64,000 nt of DNA. It comes from JBBDWJ01 sp963824095. Its GTDB lineage: Bacteria; Acidobacteriota; Terriglobia; Bryobacterales; UBA6623. Below the pieces are notes generated by a model. It was not told where the DNA came from. It did no database searches and saw nothing but the letters and a program-made list of their open reading frames with translations. Position 1 is the stretch's first letter. Every line of letters begins with the position of its first letter. Positions 34,548-44,537 of this stretch are shown piece after piece. Where the stretch lies: positions 62,001-126,000 of the forward strand of contig CAWGNS010000008.1 of NCBI GenBank assembly GCA_963824095.1. The letters run 5' to 3'. The translations under genes and the position numbers were made by a program.

Positions 34548-37088
34548 ATGGATCGAATCAGCCAGGACTGCCGGGAGCCAGCGTCGATGGCGCCGGTATC
34601 GGGAAACGCAGTCACCCGCGGCCTGCTTCTGCCGGCTGTGCTGTGCGCCGTCTGGCTGGTCGGCTGCTCGGGCGGCGCGACTCCCGAGGCTCCCACCTTA
34701 CGGCTGGTCGATCAGTTCAAAGCCGAGTCGGTCACGAATTCGCCCAAGACCGCCGCGCCCGATCCGGCGGTCTCGTGGGATTTCTCGAAGACGGCCGCTA
34801 AGCCGGCTGGCGACGCAGGCGCGGCGGCGAAGGCCCCGGATCCCCTGCTGGGCTGGAAGGCCGCCAAGGGCGTTAGCGACTTGAAGGTCGCCGACGGCCA
34901 CCTCACCGGCCGCGCGACCACCGACTTCCCGTTGATCTACGCGCCGGTCCCGCAGAACATCGATAACGAGGACGATTTTCAATCCGTCGACGTGCGCATC
35001 CGCTCGAGCGCGGCCGGCGAGCTGGCGGTGATTCGCTCCAACGCTGACGAGCTGGATTTCGACAAAATCATCAAGCAGAACAGCGATTCGCCGCCGATGT
35101 TGAGCGCCAAGGTATCCGCCGGCGATGCTTTTCAAACGCTGGCGATGACCTCGAGCCGGGCCGGCACGATGCAGGGCAAGTACCTGCTGCTGCGGCCGGT
35201 GAACGCCGCCGGCGCGACGTTCGAGATCGAGTTCGTGCGCGAGGTCTCGCAGCAAGAGCATCGCGCGATGGTCCCCTCCGGCATCGGCTGGCAGGGGCTC
35301 GGCGGCATCTACCGCGAAACGATCGTGTCGCGTTCGCCGGAAGTGTTCTCGATGGACGTGAACATCCCCGCGTCGAATGCCTGGCTTTCGGTGAACCTGG
35401 GAACCACCGAGCCCGAGCCGCTGACGTTCAAGGTCACCGCGGCCTCGGGCGGCGACGAGCAGACGGTTCTGGAGCGCACGATCACGACGCCGCATCGCTG
35501 GGAGCCGGTGTCGATCGACCTGCGGCCGTTCGCCGGGGCGAAGACGCTGCGCTTCTCGCTGGCGGTCGACCAGGATCGCCGCATCGGTTTCTGGGGCACG
35601 CCGATCCTCGAATTCCGCGGCGCAGCGCTGCCGGAAGGCAGCATGGTCACCACCGCGTTGGGAGGATCGCCGCCGCCGCGCGGGGTCATTTTCCTGATGT
35701 GCGACACGCTGCGGCGCGACCATCTCGGCCTCTACGGTTACAGCCGCGAGACCGCGCCCCACCTGCGCAAAATCGCCGAGCAGGGTACGGTCTTCCTCGA
35801 CAACGTTTCGCAGGCGACCTGGACCAAGGCCTCGACGCCGTCGTTGATGACCTCGCTCAATCCGGTTTCGACGCAAGTGCACGGCATGCCCGACCGCTTG
35901 TCGGCCTCGGCTACGACCATCGCCGAAGTCTTTCGCGCGGCCGGCTACACCACCGTTTCGTTTTCGTCGACCAGCTTTACGGGCCGCATGACCAACCTGC
36001 AGCAGGGCTTTGAAGAGCTGCACGAAAGCTCGTCGCTCGAAGAGCCCAAGTATCGCTCCAAAACGGCGCGCGAGTACGTCGACCGCGCCATCGGCTGGAT
36101 CGAGGATCATCCCGGCACGCCGTACTTCATGTACCTGCACGTGTTCGATCCGCACCATCAGTACGAGCCGCGGCTTCCCTATGCGGCGGCCTTCGACAAC
36201 CCGGCCGGGCGCGACGAGCACGAGAAAGAGCGCGAGGCTTCGCGCAAGTTCATTCACGAAGAGATGCGCGGCCGCGGCCTGCCCAACCCCGAGGAACTGA
36301 AGAAGGCCGGCATCGACGCCGACAAGTGGGTGAAGTACGAGATGGGCTGGTACGACGGCTCGATTCTCGGCATGGACGCCGAGGTCGGCCGTCTGGTCGA
36401 GCGCCTGCGCGCCCTCGGCCTCGAAAAGGAAACGCTGTTGGTGTTTTTTGGCGACCACGGCGAAGGCTTTGGCGACCATGGCAGCATGTGGCATGGTTAC
36501 ACGGGCTATGGCGAGTTGGCGGACGTGCCGATGATTTTCTACCGTCCCGGCGTGGTGCCGGCCGGGTTGCGAATTCCCGAAACCGTTCGGAATCTCGACC
36601 TGATGCCGACCGTGCTCGACCTGAGTGGACTGCCGATTCCCGAAAAAGCCCAAGGCCAGAGCCTGGTTCCGCTGATGGCGGCGGCGCGCGAGGCCGGAGA
36701 GGGCGGATCGCCCGAGGCCATCGACGCCGCCGCGGCGAAACTTGGCTGGACACCGCAGCCCGCCGTCACCGAAAAATCCGACGACCCGCAGGGGGAGAAT
36801 CCCAAGGGGCTGCTCTCTTACGCCATCGTCGACGGCGGCTGGAAGCTGGTCCACAACGTGAAGAGCCCCGACCAGCGGCCGGAGTTTGAACTTTACAACC
36901 ACGCCGAAGATCCGCTCGACACCAAAAACGTGCTCGGCGAGCACGGCGACGTGGCCGAGCAGCTCAAAACCAAGCTCGGCAAGTGGCTCGAAAAGGTCGA
37001 AAAGGAAAAACTGCCCCCGGGCGAATCCACCGAAGGCGTTTCGGAGAAGGAACTCGAACGCTTGCGGAGCTTGGGGTACGTGCAGTAG
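34548..37088 (+). CDS. Sulfatase/alkaline phosphatase-superfamily lipoprotein
   Basis: 846 residues. Lipoprotein signal ending LWLV-type box with Cys40 (AVWLVGC). Residues about 90-375 form a beta-rich region without a clear family. The sulfatase fold starts at CDTLRRDHLGLYGYSRETAPH (Asp386 metal ligand). The position of the formylglycine motif reads S429-T-P-S-L433; the usual C/S-x-P-S-R arginine is Leu, so maturation and sulfatase activity are doubtful. The second metal site is FFGDHGEGFGDHG (Asp636, His637). C-terminus ends ELERLRSLGYVQ, common in this acidobacterial/planctomycete group. Start at 34548 has GGAGG six bases upstream; an in-frame ATG at 34497 has none. Likely an outer-membrane hydrolase of sulphate or phosphate esters. 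Confidence 0.85.
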   Translation: MDRISQDCREPASMAPVSGNAVTRGLLLPAVLCAVWLVGCSGGATPEAPTLRLVDQFKAESVTNSPKTAAPDPAVSWDFSKTAAKPAGDAGAAAKAPDPLLGWKAAKGVSDLKVADGHLTGRATTDFPLIYAPVPQNIDNEDDFQSVDVRIRSSAAGELAVIRSNADELDFDKIIKQNSDSPPMLSAKVSAGDAFQTLAMTSSRAGTMQGKYLLLRPVNAAGATFEIEFVREVSQQEHRAMVPSGIGWQGLGGIYRETIVSRSPEVFSMDVNIPASNAWLSVNLGTTEPEPLTFKVTAASGGDEQTVLERTITTPHRWEPVSIDLRPFAGAKTLRFSLAVDQDRRIGFWGTPILEFRGAALPEGSMVTTALGGSPPPRGVIFLMCDTLRRDHLGLYGYSRETAPHLRKIAEQGTVFLDNVSQATWTKASTPSLMTSLNPVSTQVHGMPDRLSASATTIAEVFRAAGYTTVSFSSTSFTGRMTNLQQGFEELHESSSLEEPKYRSKTAREYVDRAIGWIEDHPGTPYFMYLHVFDPHHQYEPRLPYAAAFDNPAGRDEHEKEREASRKFIHEEMRGRGLPNPEELKKAGIDADKWVKYEMGWYDGSILGMDAEVGRLVERLRALGLEKETLLVFFGDHGEGFGDHGSMWHGYTGYGELADVPMIFYRPGVVPAGLRIPETVRNLDLMPTVLDLSGLPIPEKAQGQSLVPLMAAAREAGEGGSPEAIDAAAAKLGWTPQPAVTEKSDDPQGENPKGLLSYAIVDGGWKLVHNVKSPDQRPEFELYNHAEDPLDTKNVLGEHGDVAEQLKTKLGKWLEKVEKEKLPPGESTEGVSEKELERLRSLGYVQ

Positions 37089-37154
37089 CCGGTGGAGCGC
37101 GGGCCCGCAGCGGGCGCGATCCGCGAATGACCGAAGCAAGAAGGAGGAATTCGG

Positions 37155-37904
37155 GTGCAGAGAGTGGCGATGGTTACAGGAGCCGGCAGCGGCGTGGGAC
37201 GGCAGGCCGCGCTGGCGCTTTCGCGCGAGGGCTACGCGGTGGTGCTGGTGGGGCGGCGCCGTGAACGGCTGGAGCAAACCGTCGGCGAATTCGCCACCGA
37301 CGCCGCGCCATCGCTCGTCGTTGCCGCCGATGTCGGCGACCCGGCGGCCGTGCGCGATGTTTTCGCGCAGGTGGAGAAACAATTCGGGCGGCTCGACGTG
37401 TTGTTCAACAACGCCGGTATCGGCGCGCCTGCCGTGTCGCTCGAGCAGCTTACCTATGAGCAATGGAGAGCGGTGGTCGACGTCAACCTGACCGGTGTGT
37501 TTCTCTGCACGCAGGGCGCCTTCGCGCTGATGAAGAGCCAGACTCCGCGCGGCGGGCGCATCATCAACAACGGTTCGATCTCGGCGCACACGCCGCGGCC
37601 CAACTCCGCGCCCTACACCGCCACCAAGCACGCCGTGACCGGTCTTACCAAATCGGCGGCGCTCGACGGGCGGGCCTTCGACATCGCCTGCGGTCAGATC
37701 GACATCGGCAACGCCGCCACCGACCTTACCGCGCGCATGAAAAACGGCGTTCCGCAAGCCAACGGCACCGTCGCCGCCGAGCCGACCATCGACGCCGCGC
37801 ATGTGGCGCAAGCGGTGGTCTATATGGCCGGCCTGCCGCTCGAAGTCAACGTTCTCTCGATCACCGTGATGGCGACGCAGATGCCGTTTGTCGGCCGCGG
37901 CTGA
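37155..37904 (+). CDS. Short-chain dehydrogenase/reductase
   Basis: 249 residues, classical SDR. Cofactor loop VTGAGSGVGRQAALAL (TGxxxGxG), NNAG motif LFNNAGIGAP, catalytic Ser in NNGSISAHTPRPNSAPY and YTATK with the Tyr/Lys pair. Arginines after strand 2 (LVGRRRERL) suggest NADP preference. GTG start at 37155 preceded by GGAGGA. It follows the sulfatase-like gene by 66 bases on the same strand and may be cotranscribed; a GC-rich hairpin lies 43 bases downstream. Substrate unknown. Confidence 0.93.
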   Translation: MQRVAMVTGAGSGVGRQAALALSREGYAVVLVGRRRERLEQTVGEFATDAAPSLVVAADVGDPAAVRDVFAQVEKQFGRLDVLFNNAGIGAPAVSLEQLTYEQWRAVVDVNLTGVFLCTQGAFALMKSQTPRGGRIINNGSISAHTPRPNSAPYTATKHAVTGLTKSAALDGRAFDIACGQIDIGNAATDLTARMKNGVPQANGTVAAEPTIDAAHVAQAVVYMAGLPLEVNVLSITVMATQMPFVGRG

Positions 37905-37947
37905 CGGGGTTGGGAATCAGGCACGAGAAACCATCGGGAAATGACAA

Positions 37948-38003
37948 AGCCCCAGCGGAACCGGCGACGACCTGAGGTCTGATCCGCCGGCCCCGCTGGG
38001 GCT
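37948..38003. terminator. GC-rich hairpin between convergent genes
   Basis: AGCCCCAGCGG (37948-37958) pairs with CCGCTGGGGCT (37993-38003), with an inner pair CCGGCG/CGCCGG. It sits after the SDR gene on the plus strand. A shorter stem GTTCTC/GAGAAC (38021-38042) abuts the stop codon of the minus-strand small gene. Likely bidirectional transcription stops; the T tract is weak on the plus side. Confidence 0.55.
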
Positions 38004-38041
38004 CGTATCCAAAAGGGTCGGTTCTCTTTTCGATCAGAGAA

Positions 38042-38152
38042 CTACTTCTTAGTCTTTTTCTCTTGCTTCAATTTCCGCTTTTCTTTCGGACTAAGAAGGG
38101 CCTTTTTCTGTTGTTCTCTTCCGCCCTTGTCTTTTTTTCCCCGATCACCCAT
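38042..38152 (-). CDS. Small lysine-rich basic protein, 36 residues
   Basis: ATG at 38152, TAG at 38042-38044. The product is 36 residues with about 15 Lys/Arg, including KEKRKLKQEKKTKK at its end and SPKEKRK in the middle. The ATG is preceded by AGGAG about 10 bases upstream, and a hairpin follows the stop. The coding stretch is much richer in A (on its sense strand) than all flanking DNA, so it stands out. Small Lys-rich proteins of this form (MGD-GKKDKG...QQKKA) occur widely in bacterial genomes as uncharacterised proteins; I recall the pattern but not a function. Nucleic-acid or ribosome binding is a guess from charge. Confidence 0.7.
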   Translation of the reverse strand: MGDRGKKDKGGREQQKKALLSPKEKRKLKQEKKTKK

Positions 38153-38400
38153 ATATGCTCTTCTCCTGACTACGAGAAAGGACTTGGCCGGGAACTTGTC
38201 CCGAGGCCGGTCTTCGAACAATGAGGACCGCTTCGATTATGACATGGCCGGGGAGGAAATGGAGCGATCGGGAGCGCTGCAAAGCACAGTGAAAATGCAG
38301 CTCCAGCCTCGCCCCAGGGCACAACCCGCGCAACCCAGGAAACAGAACCGGCGGGTGGGGTGCGGGATGCGAGCCCCCCAAGCCGAGGCAGGATCAACAA

Positions 38401-38648
38401 CAACAGAGCCGCAGGCGTAAGCCGGCGGGCCGAAGCGCCAAACTGTCGGTGGGCCGCGACGACAAGCCGCAGCGAAATCGCGGCCTTGGCGGTTCGTGTT
38501 GGGGGCGGGGCGCCAGCGCGGAAGGTGCTTCGAGATGCAGGTGCTCGGCCTTTCGACCGAAACGTTCCGACCGAGACGTTTCGACTCCGCCGCGTCACCC
38601 CGGCCTTCGTGCCGCCTCGGCCCGCCGGCTGACGCCCGGGACTCTGTT
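38401..38648. repeat. Family A variant inverted repeat with a long spacer
   Basis: Left arm 38401-38432 (CAACAGAGCCGCAGGCGTAA then GCCGGCGGGCCG) and right arm 38617-38648 (CGGCCCGCCGGCTGACGCCC then GGGACTCTGTT) are reverse complements with a few changes. The spacer of about 185 bases contains a short tandem-like motif (TTTCGACCGAAACGTTCCGA). Confidence 0.7.
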
Positions 38649-38705
38649 TTCGCGCTTCCCGGCTTCGAGCGTAGACCTCGCTTGCTGGATGATGAGAAGG
38701 GACGG

Positions 38706-39872
38706 ATGAAACAAGCTTTCGATGTGATTGTGCTCGGCGCCGGCGCGGCGGGTTTGATGTGCGCCATCGAGGCCGGCAAGCGCGGGCGGCGGGTGGCCGT
38801 GCTGGAAAGCAACGACCGCATTGGGCGCAAGATCTTGATCTCGGGCGGCGGCCGCTGCAACTTCACCAACTGGCATTGCCGCGCCGACGATTTCCTTTCT
38901 GCGAATCCTCATTTCTGCAAGTCGGCGCTGGCGCGCTATGGGCCGGCGGAATTCCTCGCGCTGGTCGAAAAGCACGGCATCCGCTATCACGAGAAGACCC
39001 TGGGGCAGCTCTTCTGCGATCGCTCGGCGCGCGACATCACGGGCCTTCTGGAGCGCGAGTGCGCCGCGGCAGGTGTACGTATCGTGCTCAACACGCGTGT
39101 CCGGTCGGTGACCAAGCCGGGCGCGTTCGCGGTGCGCGCCGGGGACGCTGAGTTCCGCGCCGCGTCGCTGGTGGTGGCCACCGGCGGACTTTCGATTCCA
39201 AAGCTCGGCGCCACGGCGTTCGGTTACGAGCTGGCGCGGCAGTTCGGCCTGGCGGTCTGCGCAACGCGCCCGGCCCTGGTTCCGCTCACCTTCAGCGCCG
39301 ATGACCGCGCGCGCTACAGCGCGTTGGCGGGAGTATCGTGCGAGGTGATTGTCTCGCACGGCAAACGCCGCTTCCGAGAGAAGATGCTGTTCACGCACCG
39401 TGGCCTGAGCGGGCCGGCGATCCTGCAGATTTCTTCCTATTGGGATAGCGCCGCCGCGCTGTCGATCGACCTTGCCCCCGGCCTCGACGCAACAGCCGCG
39501 CTGCGCGAGCCATACGCACCGCGCAACCTGGCGGCGGCCCGCGGAGCGCTCCGCGAAATATTGCCCAAGCGCTTGGCGGACCGCTGGCTCGAACTCCACG
39601 CCCCCGAGAAATGGAATAACCCCAGCCTTGCGGAACTGGAACGTCGCATCCACGATTGGCAGATCGTGCCCGAGGGCACCGAGGGTTACGAGAAAGCGGA
39701 AGTCACCGCGGGAGGCGTGAGCACCGCCGAGCTATCCGCCAAGACCATGGAGAGTCACAAAATGCCTGGCCTGTTTTTCATCGGCGAAGTCGTGGACGTC
39801 ACCGGCCATCTGGGCGGCTTCAACTTTCAGTGGGCCTGGGCCTCGGGGTTTTGCGCCGGGCAGGCGGCGTAG
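38706..39872 (+). CDS. YhiN/HI0933-family flavoprotein
   Basis: 388 residues, the normal length for this family of FAD-dependent proteins (BaiN/RdsA group). FAD-binding GxGxxG motif VIVLGAGAAGLMCAIEAG at the N-terminus, LESNDRIGRKILISGGGRCNFTN as the family signature, LVVATGGLSIPKLGATAFGY mid-protein, and the C-terminal FAD segment EVVDVTGHLGGFNFQWAWASG. Members reduce or oxidise small molecules; physiological role is generally unclear. ATG at 38706 with GAAGGGA upstream; the frame is open for 70 further codons upstream, but through repeat DNA. Confidence 0.93.
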   Translation: MKQAFDVIVLGAGAAGLMCAIEAGKRGRRVAVLESNDRIGRKILISGGGRCNFTNWHCRADDFLSANPHFCKSALARYGPAEFLALVEKHGIRYHEKTLGQLFCDRSARDITGLLERECAAAGVRIVLNTRVRSVTKPGAFAVRAGDAEFRAASLVVATGGLSIPKLGATAFGYELARQFGLAVCATRPALVPLTFSADDRARYSALAGVSCEVIVSHGKRRFREKMLFTHRGLSGPAILQISSYWDSAAALSIDLAPGLDATAALREPYAPRNLAAARGALREILPKRLADRWLELHAPEKWNNPSLAELERRIHDWQIVPEGTEGYEKAEVTAGGVSTAELSAKTMESHKMPGLFFIGEVVDVTGHLGGFNFQWAWASGFCAGQAA

Positions 39873-39893
39873 CGGCGGTCGCTGGCGCCTGTC

Positions 39894-40025
39894 TCAAGCC
39901 GCCACTTTGTTCGACTGCAACAGAATAGCTTTCGGGATTTCCACGCCCAGCAACTGGACGGACTGGAGGTTGACCACCGAGCGCTTGGCGTGGAAGGCCT
40001 TGTTCCTTTCTTTCACGAAGGGAAG
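39894..40025 (-). pseudogene. Remnant of an ABC-type substrate-binding protein (C-terminus)
   Basis: A minus-strand frame of about 43 residues ending in TGA at 39894-39896. It contains AFHAKRSVVNLQSVQLLGVE followed by IPKAILLQ. The spacing of F, VVNL, LGVEIP and LL fits the C-terminal helix of the ABC_sub_bind family (periplasmic binding proteins, PF04392), as I recall it. Nothing of the rest of such a protein is present. The frame runs into the family B repeat at 40026, suggesting the remainder was lost, with the repeat at the junction. The family assignment from so short a piece is tentative. Confidence 0.4.
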
Positions 40026-40154
40026 GCCCCGTAGCGCAGGGCTCGAAGAGACCTGCGGCCTTTCCCTGTTCACCCCCACCCGCATACCATTCGCCCCCGT
40101 GGCGAACGGAAGCCCAAAACCGCAGGTCTGGGAAAACCAACCCTGCGCTACGGG
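40026..40154. repeat. Family B palindromic repeat, copy 2
   Basis: Left arm 40026-40066 (CCCCGTAGCGCAGGGCTCGA, ACCTGCGGCCTTTCCC), right arm 40116-40154 (CCGCAGGTCTGGGAAAACC, CCTGCGCTACGGG). Better preserved than the copy at 219-379, and it abuts a gene remnant. Confidence 0.8.
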
Positions 40155-40246
40155 TCCGGAGGCGGTGGTCTTCCCAGGCGGTGTGTCCAGCAGCCTCCGG
40201 GCGATCCGGTCGCGCGCCTCAGGCGCCTGCTATACTACGCAACCTT

Positions 40247-40949
40247 GTGCGTGCCGAGGGTATCGAGCTTCTGGACCAGCGTCGGCACTCCTCCCGGCTT
40301 GCTGACCGCCTTTACCGGCTGCTTTCTCCTCCGGCGCCGGTTCTCCACAATCCTCAGGAGCTGAAAATCGATGCGCCGCTGGGGCGCTGGAACCTCTACC
40401 TGGGCGGCGCTGGGGCTTCGCCCGACGGCTACGTGAATCTCGACATCGTCGTGACGGCCGGCGTGGACGTCTGCGCCAGCGCCGACTCCCTTCCCTTCCC
40501 GCCTAACGTCTTCCAGCGCATCGAGTGCGACGCGGTGCTCGAACACGTCGAATGGCCCGAACGCGTCGCGCGCGAAATCGAGCGCGTGCTGGCGCCCGGC
40601 GGGTTCGCGCATCTGGTCGTGCCGTTCTGCCATCCCTTGCACGAGTACCCCAAGGATTTTCGCCGTTACGCGCCCGACGGCCTGCAGCCAGCTTGCCGGC
40701 GGCCTCGAGGTCGTCGCGGCAGGCTGGCGAACCGGCCCCACCGCGACGCTGCTGATCGTCCTGCTCGAATACGTCAAGATCTGGCTGCCCTGGCGGCCGT
40801 TGCGCGCGGTGGCGCACGGGGTTTTGGGCTGGCTGCTGTTTCCGCTGCGCTATCTGGACCTGCTGTTGTGGAGGTCGCCGCGCTCGGCGCGCCTGGGGAA
40901 TCACTGCTATGTGTGGCTGCGGAAGCCGCTGAGCAAGCGCGCGGCCTAG
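40247..40949 (+). pseudogene. SAM-dependent methyltransferase (type 11-like), frameshifted
   Basis: The first part reads LGRWNLYLGGAGASPDGYVN, DIVVTAGVDVCASADSLPFP, AVLEHVEWPERVAREIERVL and APGGFAHLVVPFCHPLHEYP. This is a class I methyltransferase of the methyltransf_11 kind, often found with glycan genes. After DGLQ the frame turns into Arg/Ala-rich nonsense. Removing one base at about 40688 restores QLAGGLEVVAAGWRTGPTAT and a sensible C-terminus to a TAG at 40947-40949 (about 233 residues). Start is uncertain: a GTG at 40247 is used because a TATACT box lies just before it. An in-frame ATG at 40181 is possible. Confidence 0.72.
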
Positions 40950-40959
40950 CGGAGTTGGG

Positions 40960-41101
40960 TGCGCGGGCCGCCGGCCGGCCGCGTCGGCGTGCACGCCGAC
41001 GTTGGCCGCTACCCCTACCTGTGCCTCCGGAACGGAGTCCTACCCCAGACACAGAACGTCGACCTCCAGGTCGACGCCGCCGGCCGGAGGCCCGCGCCAC
41101 T
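40960..41101. repeat. Family E inverted repeat, copy 2
   Basis: Left arm 40960-41006 (GCGCGGGCCGCCGGCCGGCC, GTCGGCGTGCACGCCGACG) and right arm 41055-41101 (GTCGACCTCCAGGTCGAC, GCCGGCCGGAGGCCCGCGCC). Each arm also contains its own hairpin. Starts 11 bases after the methyltransferase stop codon. Confidence 0.78.
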
Positions 41102-41405
41102 GGCGAGCGGTCTCCCCGCTTCTGGAGCCATTGCGCGCAACGCGTCGCGGGTAAGAGACCTTCGACAATGCTCTATAATGACCCGCTACGCCTTCTTTCG
41201 GGCGTGTGGAATCGGGCTGTGGAAAGACATAGCGGCCGCCTTGCCGTCCGGGACTTGGTACCGGGTTCGCGGCGCGCGGTGCATGCCCCGCCCCTGTCCG
41301 TCCGCCGCAAACCTTCGTAATCGGCGAAACTAAATAGAACTGTGCCGCCGCGCAGCGGCCTCATCTCATCGATGCGGTCTTCCAGAAGACCCCCCAGCAA
41401 ACACC

Positions 41406-43091
<1,686 letters not shown>

Positions 43092-43165
43092 CCAGCGGCA
43101 GGCGGCAGCCGCGCGCAGGTATAACCGGAGACCAAGGCCACCGGGTTCGCGATTTGAGGAAACAA

Positions 43166-43187
43166 GCCGCGGGCGGAAGCCCGCGGC
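43166..43187. repeat. Hairpin with GGAA loop after ilvD
   Basis: GCCGCGGGC-GGAA-GCCCGCGGC: nine perfect pairs closed by a GNRA-type loop. No T tract follows. The stem equals the core of family A, so it may be a solitary, degenerate family A arm rather than a terminator. Confidence 0.55.
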
Positions 43188-43330
43188 CTGCGTCGAATCG
43201 CCGCGGGAGTGGCATCGTGCGGCTCCGCCGCTTGTCAACAACAAGGCTTCCCGACGATTTCCCTACATTGCATCTCGCGGATCCGTGCTTGGCACTTGTC
43301 TGCCAACCGGCTGCGATTGGGCGGGCGGGC

Positions 43331-43358
43331 ATTGGGCAGGCCGGAGCCCTGCCCCACT
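43331..43358. repeat. Family G repeat, copy 2 (opposite orientation)
   Basis: TGGGCAGGCCGGAGCCCTGC then CCCACT; reverse complement of the unit at 30249-30276 with at most one difference over about 27 bases. Confidence 0.72.
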
Positions 43359-43452
43359 TGTCCGGCGGCGCCTGGTGTTTCCCGGGCCGCCCATGGTTGT
43401 CCCGAATTGACACGCCACTCCGGCTCGTGCGGATTTAAACTAAGAAGCTAGT

Positions 43453-44307
43453 ATGGACCTCAAAACCAAAGCCGAAACCCTGCGCGCCCTCCACGCCGGC
43501 GGGCGCATTCTCGTCCTGGTGAATGCCTGGGACGTCGCCAGCGCTCGCGTTGTCGAAGCCGCTGGGGCCCCCGCCGTCGCCACCAGCAGCGCCGGCATCG
43601 CCAACGCACTCGGCTACGCCGACGGCCAGCAGATCCCGCGCGAGGTCATGATCGAAGCCATTGGGCGCATCGCGCGCGCCGTGGACGTGCCGCTCAGTGC
43701 CGACGCCGAAGCCGGTTACGGACCCACGCCCGAGGACGCCGCCGAGACCGCGCACCAGATCCTGGCGGCGGGCGCGGTAGGAATGAATTTCGAAGACGGC
43801 ACAGGCAGCCCCGCCTCGCCGCTGCTTTCGATCGAGCTGCAGGCCGCGCGCATCAGCGCCATTCGCGAAACGGCCGCTTCGGCGGGCGTGCCGCTGGTGC
43901 TCAATGCGCGCACCGACGTCTACCTCGCCGCGGTCGGCCCCGTCGAGACGCGCTTCGAGGAAACCGTGCTCCGCGCCAACGCCTATCGCGAAGCCGGCGC
44001 CGATTGCCTGTTCGTGCCCGGCGTCACTGACGCGAAAACGATCGCGGCGCTGGTGGAAGCGATCCACGGCCCGCTCAACATCCTCGCCGGAGAGGGCGCC
44101 CCGCCGGTCGCCGAACTCGAGCGCCTCGGCGTCGCCCGTGTCTCGGCCGGCTCGTCGTTCATGAGGGCCTGCTACACCCGCGCCCGCGAAGTGGCCCGCG
44201 ATGTATTCACAACCGGATCCTGGGACAGCCTGCTCGACGATGCGATTTCCTATCGGGAAATGAATGCGCTCGTCAGCCAACGGAAAAGCGCCTCGGCCAA
44301 GGGGTAG
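43453..44307 (+). CDS. Isocitrate lyase/PEP mutase family protein
   Basis: 284 residues, TIM-barrel of the PEP mutase/isocitrate lyase superfamily (COG2513). Motifs: LVNAWDVASARVVEAAGAPA, ATSSAGIANALGYADGQQIP, the metal-binding SADAEAGYG, GMNFEDGTG and LNARTDVYL. The catalytic-loop cysteine of isocitrate lyase (KKCGH) is absent. It could therefore be an oxaloacetate decarboxylase-like, 2-methylisocitrate lyase-like or phosphonopyruvate-type enzyme; the sequence alone does not decide. Single gene; ATG at 43453 with AAGAAG upstream. Confidence 0.88.
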   Translation: MDLKTKAETLRALHAGGRILVLVNAWDVASARVVEAAGAPAVATSSAGIANALGYADGQQIPREVMIEAIGRIARAVDVPLSADAEAGYGPTPEDAAETAHQILAAGAVGMNFEDGTGSPASPLLSIELQAARISAIRETAASAGVPLVLNARTDVYLAAVGPVETRFEETVLRANAYREAGADCLFVPGVTDAKTIAALVEAIHGPLNILAGEGAPPVAELERLGVARVSAGSSFMRACYTRAREVARDVFTTGSWDSLLDDAISYREMNALVSQRKSASAKG

Positions 44308-44537
44308 TAGCGCCGTACCGCGCGTCGGGTCTACGATGAGAACATCGTAGTCGTAGCGTGCATGCACGGACGCCGTGCCCCCAGCAAATGGAAAGGCCGA
44401 ACCTGAGCCCAGCGGAAACAGGTTGCAGCCCGGCAAGCTCGTGCCGCGCCGTTTGTGGACATCCTTCAAAATGCTAACCTGAGGCGTTCACGGCGACGGC
44501 CCTCGCGCCGTTCGATTCCCTGAGACAAAATCCAAGC

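Noticed and set aside
34698..37811. A 1037-codon antisense frame across the sulfatase-like gene and SDR
   Set aside because: Shadow of two well-supported plus-strand genes. It is Arg/His/Gly-rich without domain signatures.
38496..38705. A 70-residue N-terminal extension of the YhiN-type protein
   Set aside because: It runs through repeat DNA, while the ATG at 38706 has a good ribosome-binding site and starts directly before the FAD motif.
44505..44525. A tRNA T-loop-like TTCGATTCC
   Set aside because: No acceptor or anticodon stems can be formed around it; a similar string also occurs in the family C repeat tail.
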